Source of the DNA: Calcarisporiella thermophila CBS 279.70
Lineage: Eukaryota > Calcarisporiellomycota
Assembly (NCBI RefSeq): GCF_041956535.1
Contig: NW_027192191.1
Coordinates: 241,698 to 305,697 of the forward strand
Length of the DNA stretch: 64,000 nucleotides
Direction of reading: 5' to 3'
Shown here: positions 54,359 to 64,000 of the stretch, piece by piece
Numbering within the stretch: position 1 is the stretch's first letter
How the letters are laid out: the number at the start of each line of letters is the position of its first letter
Made by a program: the position numbers and the translations under genes
The notes under the pieces: generated by a model
Seen by the model: only the letters and a program-made list of their open reading frames with translations
Database searches by the model: none
What the model was told of the DNA's origin: nothing

Positions 54359-54471
54359 TTCCACTTGGTTCGATAATATCGAATCGATTCAATCTTAGAA
54401 AATTCGACAAGTTGAACTTAGTTGTATTTTTTTTTTTTCGCTCTCTAAAATCAAACCAAATCCTTCCGTCC
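54359..54471. promoter_or_regulatory. Compact divergent promoter of NTAQ1 and UPF3
   Basis: Only 113 bp separate the two ATGs. It contains a T run (54425-54438) and no clear TATA box; both genes must share it. Confidence 0.55.
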
Positions 54472-56103
54472 ATGAGTGTTTCGAAAGATCCACCCCCCAA
54501 TCCCGATCCTGCCGCCACTCCGTCGACTAAACGGGCCCATTCAAAGCCCAACAGGTACACAAACACCGATCGACTCAAAGTGGTCATCCGGCAGCTCCCG
54601 CCCCACCTTCCTGAGCAGGTTTTCCTCCAGTCCGTCGCGCAATGGGCCAACGAGGAGACGACAGACTGGTATTCCTTCTTCCAGGGGAAATTTAGCAAGA
54701 GGTCAGAGGGTGCTATATTGATGAACTTTTGCGCAAAGGGTTGGAGCTAACCACGGGTGTTTTACCATCAATTAGTAAATCCAAAGAAAGCATTGCCTCT
54801 CGAGCCTATTTTCATTTCAAGAACATCCAACAAGTGATCGAATTTTGTCGCGGCTATGACGGTCATGTGTTTGTTGATAGTAAAGGTATTGAAGCCTCGC
54901 TTCGTTATTTTTCAGATCTTCAGCACATTTATTTGGTAAACCCTTCTCTATTGAAGGCAATACGAGTAGAGCCGTCGTAGAGTTTGCTCCATACCAGAAG
55001 CTTCCCAAGACAGGAAAGAAACCCGATCCTCGACAGGGGACCATTGACGATGGTATTTTATCCTCCTTACTTCAATAGCATTGACCATGGTTGAATAACA
55101 CGGGAAACTATATTAGACCCAGATTATTTGGCATTCTTGGAGTCGCTCAAAGCCGAGGAGGAAACCGAGGGAAATAAGGGGACCGACGGGCTAACAGGGA
55201 CGAAACTAGAAGACCGCATTGCTAACCAACAAGCAGGTATGTTTGTATACTACAGATCAAAGGAGATGACAAAATCAACCTGAAACTTTTCTCTCAGCGC
55301 TTGACGCAGCCAAGGTCAATCCGAAATCTACGCCTCTGCTCGACTTCCTTCGCGAGAAAAAGGCACAGAAGATGAGGCAGAATATGAAGAAGGCCGCGAA
55401 ATTTGCGGCGGCGGGTAAGGCAGCGGATGGGGCGAAGCCGAGCAAATGGCAGCGGCGACGAAAAGCAAAGGAGAAGGCGGCAAAGGAGGCAGAGAAAGCA
55501 AAGGCAGCAGGCTCCGAATCGATGCCTGCCGCCGACTCGAGCACTCCGGCTAAAAGTGGTGCTAGTGCTGGCTCCAGCGCGAAAGCAAGCAAAAAGGCGG
55601 CGCCCACTAACAAGGCGTCGGAAGCCAAATCCTCCGCTGAGTCCAAGAAAACAGTTCTGCAGCCGGGAGCGATACAAATTGTGACAAAACCTAGCAGCAG
55701 CAAAGCTGAAGTAGGTGGTGGAGGAATTATAAATAATGCCGAATCCGGCGGTTCTAATAAAAACACTCGCCACGGAGAGGAGAGAAGTGGGGCAGAGCCC
55801 GTCACGAACAGTGGATCCAAGCCGACTTCGGCTCAGCCCATTAAGGATACCAAACCAGAAGCACAGCCTCCCCACAAGCATATCCCTGCCCATAGAGGTG
55901 GGCGTGGCGGAGGAGGTCGCGGTGGACGTGGTGGGCCACCGCCGAGAGGAGGACGTGGGGGTAGTGGCGGACCCATGCGAGGTGGATATAGAGGAGGGCG
56001 AGGTGGCGGTGGCCCGGTGCGAGGAGGGCGAGGCGCATCTCCAGCGGGAGGACATCGAGGTGGGGCAGGAGGCGGCCCAAGGGAAGGAGCACAGAACCGT
56101 TAG
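54472..56103 (+). CDS. UPF3: Nonsense-mediated decay factor Upf3 with RGG tail
   Basis: Links Upf2 and the exon-junction or ribosome machinery in NMD. Exons 54472-54701, 54776-54885, 54957-55052, 55117-55236, 55298-56103 give 453 aa, phases exact. The Smg4/UPF3 RNA-recognition-like domain is split over three exons: DRLKVVIRQLPPHLPEQVFL, YSFFQGKFSK, SRAYFHFKNIQQVIEFCRGY then DGHVFVDSKG, and AVVEFAPYQKLPK. It is followed by DDDPDYLAFLESLKAEEE and TPLLDFLREKKAQKMRQ. The central part is Lys/Ala/Glu-rich. The C-terminal 70 residues are arginine-glycine boxes (GGRGGRGG, RGGYRGGRGGGG), unlike yeast or human UPF3, and are expected to bind RNA and be a methylation target. Confidence 0.93.
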
Positions 56104-56630
56104 ATGCTGTCTAGAGACGATGCTCAGTCGAGAGCTTACATCCTGATTCTGTTGTCTTTGATGTTGTTTGTTTTGTTGCCAGCTCTCCCGCATCTCCGCA
56201 TTCCCGAGGGATGAGCTTCGTGGCACCATCAGAACTCGTCGGGTGGAAGAGGGATCATTAGTTTTGCCAGAGTGAAGGTATACTCCGACCTCTGTCCCCC
56301 CTCCCCATATTCCTTATTCGCCTCTGTTTTCCAATGTGCAACCTGGAATAAACTACTAAATCAATATTGAATTGAAGCCCAGGCTCTGTCACTCCTGGCG
56401 ATTTCTCTCTTTTTTCTGACATGGCAATGGCCTAAAGCTGGACTAATTGGGAAGGTTCGATTTCCTTTATGTTGGGGTACAAATAATTTATTGGGATTAT
56501 GAGGAGTGCTCGTAAACCATATTACAACACTTTTCCAATCTCTTGGCAAACACACGCATACAATATTAAAATAGACGAAATAATACTTTTGGGAGGTCGC
56601 TAGCGTGAGTAGAGCTAGGTATCAAGTCCA
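56104..56630. other. Convergent 3' region of UPF3 and lysozyme
   Basis: About 530 bp. AATAAA-type signals occur near 56348 and, on the other strand, 56490. Nothing else recognised. Confidence 0.5.
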
Positions 56631-57319
56631 TTACTGGCAAGGAAGGCCGGGTTTGGAGGAGGGGGTCTTGAAGAGGGCGACCTCCTTCTTTCGGCGCTTG
56701 ACCAGACCTGGGAGGACTTTGCCACCACCGTAGACCCACTTGGGCAATTCTTGCTCGGCCACTTTGTTCGGGTTTTCTGTTGAGAGAAAGAGAAAGAAAG
56801 AGAGGTCAAATACCAGGGGACAGAAGACGAGGGTGTGAGGCGGTGTTACCCTTAGCGTTGAGTCGCTTGCGCAGAGTCGAGCTTCGCAAGTTTCCGCACC
56901 CGAGGTTGAAGGTGAAGCTTGCGAGCGCGCCCAGCTGGTTGTCGTTAAGCGGAACGGTGATGCTGGTCTTGAGGCATTTCAAGGCGGACTTCAGGTCCTG
57001 CTTCAGCAGAGCCTCGCCCTGAGCTGATATGCATCCAAAACGCGATTAGAGCGAGAGCTGGACCCACGGGCTTTCCAGCCGAAACAACATAGTTACCTTT
57101 GGTGATGGGCTCACGGATTCCATTGCAAGCACTGCCGATGCAGGCGTGGCCGTAGCCAATGGTCCTGACACCGGCGGGATCGATGTAGAACCGGGCTCTG
57201 AACCCTTCGCTCTCCTTGATCAGGTTGAGCGCGGCCTGGTTGGCCTGGCAAGCGATGGCGTCAACAAGCGCGGTCCCGGTGAGAGCGGCGGTGAGGTAGA
57301 GAAGGAAAGACAGCTTCAT
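56631..57319 (-). CDS. Secreted GH24 (T4-type) lysozyme
   Basis: Hydrolyses beta-1,4 links between MurNAc and GlcNAc in bacterial peptidoglycan. Exons 57319-57097, 57023-56850, 56776-56631 give 180 aa, phases exact. It has a signal peptide (MKLSFLLYLTAALTGTALVDA). The catalytic triad with T4-lysozyme spacing is Glu38, Asp47 and Thr53 in KESEGFRARFYIDPAG and TIGYGHAC. The second lobe shows LNDNQLGALASFTFNLGCGN and LRSSTLRKRLNAKENPNKV, then WVYGGGKVLPGLVKRRKKE, which carries the family's G-G-x-x-L-x-G-L-x-x-R-R helix. Several Cys suggest disulfides in the extracellular enzyme. All catalytic residues are present. TATAAATA lies about 80 bp upstream on the minus strand. Confidence 0.94.
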
Positions 57320-57399
57320 TGTTTTGAATGTTTTCGGGGGAAGGAGAGGATGAGTGCAAAGTGCGGATGAGTTGAGCTGGATGCTCCTTCTCGACGGCC

Positions 57400-57407
57400 T
57401 ATTTATA
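57400..57407 (-). promoter_or_regulatory. TATA box of the lysozyme gene
   Basis: TATAAATA on the minus strand, about 80 bp upstream of the ATG at 57319. Confidence 0.6.
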
Positions 57408-58272
57408 CGTGCATGGATACCCCGATTCGTTTTGTTGGATTCTGACTCTCTGGAGCGCTTAGCCCGATATGCTAGCTCTTAATGCTTCATCACCTCTCCT
57501 CCACGCACAAAATCACTCGACGCCAAATTAGATTTCATAGTAGCGACTATTTTCTTAATTTTGAAGAAACTCTAACTTGGGTTGTTCCACGCTACTGTGC
57601 TCCATGGTCGCGCCACACGATTTATTATTCGCGCACTTGGAAATGAATGAGGCGAGCGCCTCAAGTGAGGCTCACCACTCAAGCCAAGGGGGTTGGAGGA
57701 GAGGGAGAGGAGGGTTACATTTCCAGAAATCATGCAGCGATTTGGACTCCGCGCAGCTAAGGCGAGATTTAGGTTCCAGGGCGAGCTAAGGGGATTCCTT
57801 GATCTAGGTTTAAGAGGATTAAGAGGGCGGTTAGTCCCCGAACAGAGAGCCTCTTGGATGAGCATGAATCAGTCTTTGCGCCCTTAAGTAACCAAAAGCT
57901 AACAACCAAATATATGGGTAAAGTGGATTAGGTTAATTAGGCTTGTGCACTCAGTACAGACCACCTCTTTTTCCCTTGGCTAATCCCCACGGCAAAACTT
58001 TCTTGGCCAATATCTGGATTGAGTCAGCGTGTTTGATTCAATAGAGCACGCGAACCGCTTCCATGGCTATTGCCAACACCTGACTTCAACATCGGCCAGC
58101 ACCCGCTCTGCCTTCTGTTTCTTCTGTTAAGTTTTATTTTTGTATAACAACATTCTCAATTTACCCTGCGTGTGGTAAAGTGAGAAGACTGCACGTGTTA
58201 ATATTATAAGCCGACGATTCTTATTATAATATCTTGGCTTTTATTTTTTTTTTTTTGCTAATATTGTGGGTT

Positions 58273-58310
58273 GAGGAGAGAGGGAGAGAGAGAAAGAGAG
58301 AGAGAAGGGG
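58273..58310 (+). repeat. Purine (GA-rich) tract
   Basis: An unbroken run of about 38 purines, mostly GAGA, which could adopt a triplex or act as a nucleosome-poor element. Confidence 0.7.
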
Positions 58311-59131
58311 CCATCATTTTTGATTGCTATCCACTTAAACTCCTTTACTGGTTGGATCTAGAAGCACTCGAAACTCACAAATGGGTAGACAAAGAATAAT
58401 TATGATACTTTTTTTTTTAGATGGCCGGTGCAAACTAACAAAATGTACTTCGTGCCGGAGACTCCGTGACTATTGGTTCTCTTCTTGGACCCCAGCTTCA
58501 CAAACTACCTCCATTGTATCCTCACTCTCAGCAGAGAGGAACCATTGTAAAATCGCCATGGCCATGGAAGTTGGGACAAATGTAGCAGTGGCGAGGATGG
58601 AGACCAAGTTGGAAGAACTCTTCTGGAACCGTTTAATATGCCATGCAAACACGGTGCACCCCCAGTCATCGTACTCCTAGCACATGTCCAGGAGAGGGTG
58701 GATGCTTTGCAAGGGGAAACCGGTTGTCAAGAAATCAATCATCCGGAACAAGCTTATTCACGGGAGAGGAACGGGGAAGGAGGCGAGGGTGAGGGTACTC
58801 ATACGAGTCGGCGCAAGAGGGCCTGAGTCTAGCTCTATCTGTGGATAGGGAGGGTCCTTGTTCCTTCCCCCCGTCCTCCCTGAGATTTCGAGATTCATTA
58901 AACAGGGTCTGTGTCACCCAGCGGAAGGCAATTTTTCAAAATAGCCAAGAGGAGTCCTCGGCTGAATAGGAGAGGAAAATTGGATTGTGACGGAGAAACA
59001 AAGTCGTAGAAAAACAAATACATGGCCCGAAATAAAGGAAAACGAGAAGATGTAATGAGGTTTAAAAATGACACCATATTAAAACATCAGAAATCGATAT
59101 CACAGTGGATATTGTTCTAAAAACACGGGGA

Positions 59132-60837
<1,706 letters not shown>

Positions 60838-61210
60838 CAAGTTCGAGATTGATATGAACGGGTTGTTCGCTGTGACAGTTGTCCTTAATTTTTCTTACTT
60901 TCCAATCAACAGTAGGGGCGCAGTGATCCCCCCTTTGGATTTAGGGGGAAGGAAGGGGGAGTGCAAGAAAGGAAAAATTATATGCTGTATTTACATCCTA
61001 TGATGGTTGATAATATGCCAAAAATAAAGTGCAACAAACATAAATAGAGTGATGACAACGAGGGAAGCAGTAATATAGTTGCGATAAAAGTATTTGCATC
61101 GGCGAGAGAGAAGTGGTAAGGTTACTGGATCAAAAGGAAAGGGAAAATTGTGCACAGCAAATAAAAAAAAATGTAAAAAAAAAAAACGGTTGGAGGTATG
61201 TTTCTTTGAA
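60838..61210. other. Spacer between PHO85-type gene and NoxR
   Basis: About 370 bp: the promoter of the CDK and the 3' UTR of NoxR, with A runs near 61165-61185. No further feature. Confidence 0.5.
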
Positions 61211-63315
61211 TTAATCAAAGCAATAAATCTCTAGTCGCTCCACTCCATTATCGCTACCCTGCATTGCTGCTTCGGCTATTGTCCGTGCTACCATCAAATC
61301 ATCATCGTCCGTCATCAGCACAAGCTCGTTCTCTTCGTCGCGATACTTTAGACGAAGAGGCCTTGGGCTTCCAAACTTGTCTTGTATGCGGCGCATGAGT
61401 TCATTGTAAGTGACCTCGACATCAACCAGGAGCACACGGGTGTTGTCAGGTTGGGATTGATGATAACATTTTACCTTTAGCTGGAAAACATAAGGGATAA
61501 AGCTTTTGTCAATCGCCTGTATCGTTGAGAGGAAATTTCCAGTCTACTCTCTTACCTTGCCCTGCAAAGTTGAGATAGAACGGGCCGACATGGAGGTATC
61601 TTGGCGCCTCATGGGGAGTTTTTGTGGACCATTGGAGCGCAGTGAATCCTGTCGCGCCATAGGGTTAATCTTATTTTTGCTGAAGGATTTTAGGGGTCCT
61701 TGGTTGTATCGAGGCTATTGAAAAGAGGAATAAAAATGATGAATACCCCTTTATCCATTAATCATCCCTCCCCTCTCCAATCTCCTCCAAGCTGGGGAGC
61801 TTCTTCTCTTCGAAACTACTTACTTTATCGGCATATCGTCCATTCGAACCAGGATTGGAGCGACCCTGTCCTTTCTCAGGAGAGTATCTTACGTCGTTCG
61901 AGAATTGAGGGCTATCGTTGGATGACACGGAGCCGGGAGAGGAGAGGGCGGGTGGCGAGGATTCGCCGTTGCCTTCGTTGTAGTAGCCGTTGGGTGGGTA
62001 ATTTGACTTTGCATACCCGTTCATACCGCCGCCGCCGCCACCGCCCATGCGCATGTCACCCATTCTCCCGTCTTGGCCCCCGTTTTCCCCATCGTACCCG
62101 TAGGGGGTCGATTTTCCGTTGCCATTGTAGTACTCTTGGTCGTCCCGGTAGTAGAGGTCAAAGTACCCCGGGGTAAAGGGCTCCTGGTTTTGCATGTCGG
62201 ACAGGTCGGTGCGCTTGTTCATTTTTAGGCGCGTCGCGTTCATGGTGTTTTGCCGGCTGAGGTTGGGGGTGGGAGATCCGGGGAGGCCGCCTGGAGCGGG
62301 GGTGCCGCCGCGACTCATGGATCTCTGGGGAGGGAGCCTGGCGGAGGAGTCCTGTCTAGACAGGCTGTCCTTGTCCAGCACCGCTAAGGCGCGGGTGTCT
62401 TTCGGGGGAAGGATGGCCGCCTTGCCCACATTGGGTGCGGAGCTTGGCTTGTTGGCGCCACCGCCGCCTCCGCCACCTGAACCATTGGACACCGGTTTGG
62501 ACGGCTGTTTAACCGTTTCGGGGGGCATGAAGCCGGTGAAGGTGTCTCCGTTCAGACTGGCCACGACACGTGCGCTCCCCAGGTAGTCGACCTTTTTGAC
62601 GTTGCGAATTTTGTGTTCGGGCGGGCGGTAGAGGATCCCCGGTGGTATTGAGAAGACGGTGAAGCCGTCGCCCTGGGCGGCAATGGCCTCCTCGATGACC
62701 TCGTGAGCCTCTGTCTGCTTGTTTTTTCTCGAGTAGCTCAGATCTTCCATGCCCGCTTCGTAGTAGCCTTGGTTGAGGCGGGCCAGGCCCCGGTTGAACA
62801 AGACCTCGCATAGGTAGAGCTGGTGCTGCAGGCCCAACTGGTTGTAGTCGATCATGGAGTTCCCTCGCATGTTTTTTAGCGCAATGTCAAAGTCGGCCTC
62901 GGCGTCGACCATGTTCCCGAGGAGAAAGTTGGAGACGCCGCGCTGGAAGTAGGCAATCGCCATGAACTGGTCGCATTCGGCGGCCTTATCGAACCAGGGG
63001 AGGGCCTCCTCCTGCTGGCTGATATTTGCGTAGACCATTCCAATGTTGAAGTAGATTTTGGAGGATTCGGAGACGAGCTAGAGAGGGGGAGGGTTTGAAA
63101 TCTCCGAGAAACGAGAAGAGGAAGAGAGAGCACTCACTTTGAATGATTCTAAGCATTTTTCAAAATCCTGCTGATCAAAGTAATCGACAGCCGCCTGCCA
63201 GTTTTCTAGCTCATACTGAGAGGCACAGAGGAAGGAGGTGGAGGAGAAAATACGAAGACTTTCAGAACCAAGTGAGGAAGTTAAGAGGAGAGTTAGGACT
63301 TACTTTGAGAGACAT
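61211..63315 (-). CDS. NOXR: NADPH oxidase regulator NoxR (p67phox-like)
   Basis: Activates Nox-type superoxide-producing oxidases together with Rac. Exons 63315-63304 (12 nt), 63215-63138, 63077-61824, 61714-61556, 61480-61211; 590 aa, phases exact. An N-terminal TPR array includes YELENWQAAVDYFDQQDFEK, SSKIYFNIGMVYANIS, EALPWFDKAAECDQFM, AIAYFQRGVSNFLLGN and VLFNRGLARLNQGYYEAGM. An activation-domain region follows (FSIPPGILYRPPEHKI, VDYLGSARVVAS). A long Gly/Ser/Asn/Tyr-rich disordered segment comes next. The C-terminal PB1 domain contains VLLVDVEVTYNELMRRIQDK, LRLKYRDEENELVLMTDDDD and a final LEIYCFD. The middle has two poly-Gly runs. NoxR occurs in fungi that make Nox complexes for sexual development or hyphal growth; the oxidase gene is not here. 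Confidence 0.92.
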
Positions 63316-64000
63316 TTAAAAGCTGGGTGAGGTGGGGGGCGGCGAAGAGAGGGAGGAGGGTGTTGCTCAGTATTCTGGCGACCTTCAAGAGTGAGCGAAG
63401 GTGCAAGAAGAAGAGAGAAGAGGAAAGCGGAGAAGAGAGATAGCACACAAATAAATAGATAGCGTGGTGGATATGTACAAGGGCGTCTTTGCGTCGGCTC
63501 AGGCGTTATTATAAGACGAGAGGCATATGAGGGCGGAGCAGGAGGGCGCTTTGCAGCGGTGGAGATGAACAATTGAGGAATGAATCAGGGGAATGAGCCG
63601 CGCATGCAGAGCAGAGAGAAACAAAGGCAGCCGGAATCACACCGCAGGCGAGGAAGAGAGCAAGCGAGCAGCAGGGGAGAAAAGCACACACGGGCGAGGG
63701 TCGGGGAGGGGGGGCAAGATAAGGGAGCGCAGAGTCGCCCGATTTAAGCCAAGCAAGTGGAGATTTTTACCCTTATTTTTTTGGATGCTATGCCAATTGG
63801 GTTACGCGCAGGTAATTTAGCTGTGTGGGTCCGATTTGGGGGCGGAATTTGGTCTCGACATCGGCACGTTTGCGCAGGAATTCAATGCCGACCGCAGGCG
63901 GGCCAGAAAGGAAGGTGAGCGCATTAGAACACTTGGGTCAAAGGGACCATAAATCCCCCATCGGGTATTATTGCCGGAGCTCGAATCGTGGAATTGGGAG
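63316..64000. other. NoxR upstream region
   Basis: About 690 bp with purine-rich stretches on the plus strand (63390-63450, 63640-63720), that is, pyrimidine-rich leader in the NoxR sense. No start of another gene could be recognised before the window ends. Confidence 0.45.

Larger units (their letters stand above)
57320..59131. other. Gene-poor region with purine tract
   Basis: About 1.8 kb between the lysozyme start and the Pho85 stop. It contains the lysozyme promoter, long T runs near 58240, a purine-only tract at 58273-58310, and a 99-codon plus-strand ORF (58381-58680) whose composition does not look like protein. No gene recognised. Confidence 0.5.

Noticed and set aside
55275-56229. 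Minus-strand ORFs opposite UPF3
   Set aside because: Antisense of the Lys/Ala-rich and RGG regions; they have no recognisable motifs while UPF3 exons are certain.
58381-58680. 99-codon plus-strand ORF
   Set aside because: Composition rich in Cys/Trp/Ser without pattern, no homology recognised, lies in gene-free DNA.

Overview
The window is nuclear DNA of a filamentous fungus. Genes are split by short introns (mostly 44-110 nt, GT...AG), and many products are typical of fungi: an SPX-domain phosphate transporter, a Mig1/CreA-type zinc finger, a p67phox-like NoxR, Iml2, Mcp1, an AATase-family acyltransferase and a Sks1/Ran1-type kinase. Complex I (NDUFB8), branched-chain E2 and NTAQ1 are present, so this is an obligate respirer outside the Saccharomyces lineage. 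A GH24 lysozyme and an actinobacteria-like M23 peptidase are compatible with a zygomycete-grade or early-diverging lineage, but the sequence alone does not fix the phylum. I used no database search; identities come from motifs and remembered family architecture.

Layout. 1-6.3 kb: 3' end of a THADA/Trm732 gene (+), branched-chain dihydrolipoyl transacylase (-), HSF-type factor (-). 6.4-11.6 kb: an intronless orphan (+), a Ran1/Sks1-like kinase (-), about 1.5 kb of AT-rich DNA, then a four-exon MZM1/LYRM7 (-). 11.8-20 kb: SPX phosphate transporter (+), Sds3-like Sin3-complex subunit (+), coiled-coil orphan (+), NDUFB8 (-), single-pass membrane protein (+). 21-27 kb: IMP dehydrogenase (-) and twelve-exon RPN2 (+), divergent. 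27.6-35 kb: BRF1 (-) divergent from a ten-Myb-repeat protein (+), then Iml2/TTC39 (+). 35.7-38.7 kb: C2H2 factor (+) and AATase-like acyltransferase (-). 38.7-40.8 kb: gene-free, with two adjacent near-perfect palindromes. 40.8-47 kb: cystathionine gamma-synthase/lyase-like enzyme (+), DUF202 membrane protein (+), allantoinase (-), secreted metalloprotease (-). 47-57.3 kb: gene-poor stretch, secreted M23-SH3b protein (+), acidic orphan (+), Mcp1 (+), NTAQ1 (-) divergent from UPF3 (+), GH24 lysozyme (-). 59.1-63.3 kb: eleven-exon Pho85-type CDK (-) and NoxR (-).

Most loci are housekeeping and were assembled exon by exon with the reading frame kept across every junction. Divergent pairs with short shared promoters are common (HSF/orphan, MZM1/PHO91-like, IMPDH/RPN2, BRF1/Myb, NTAQ1/UPF3). 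The most unusual part is 45-57 kb. It holds three secreted hydrolases, two of which (M23-SH3b and GH24) are expected to act on bacterial peptidoglycan; the M23-SH3b protein looks bacterial in every domain but carries three introns and an expanded Asn/Gly/Gln repeat linker. The ten-repeat Myb protein facing BRF1 is the other architecture that stands out.
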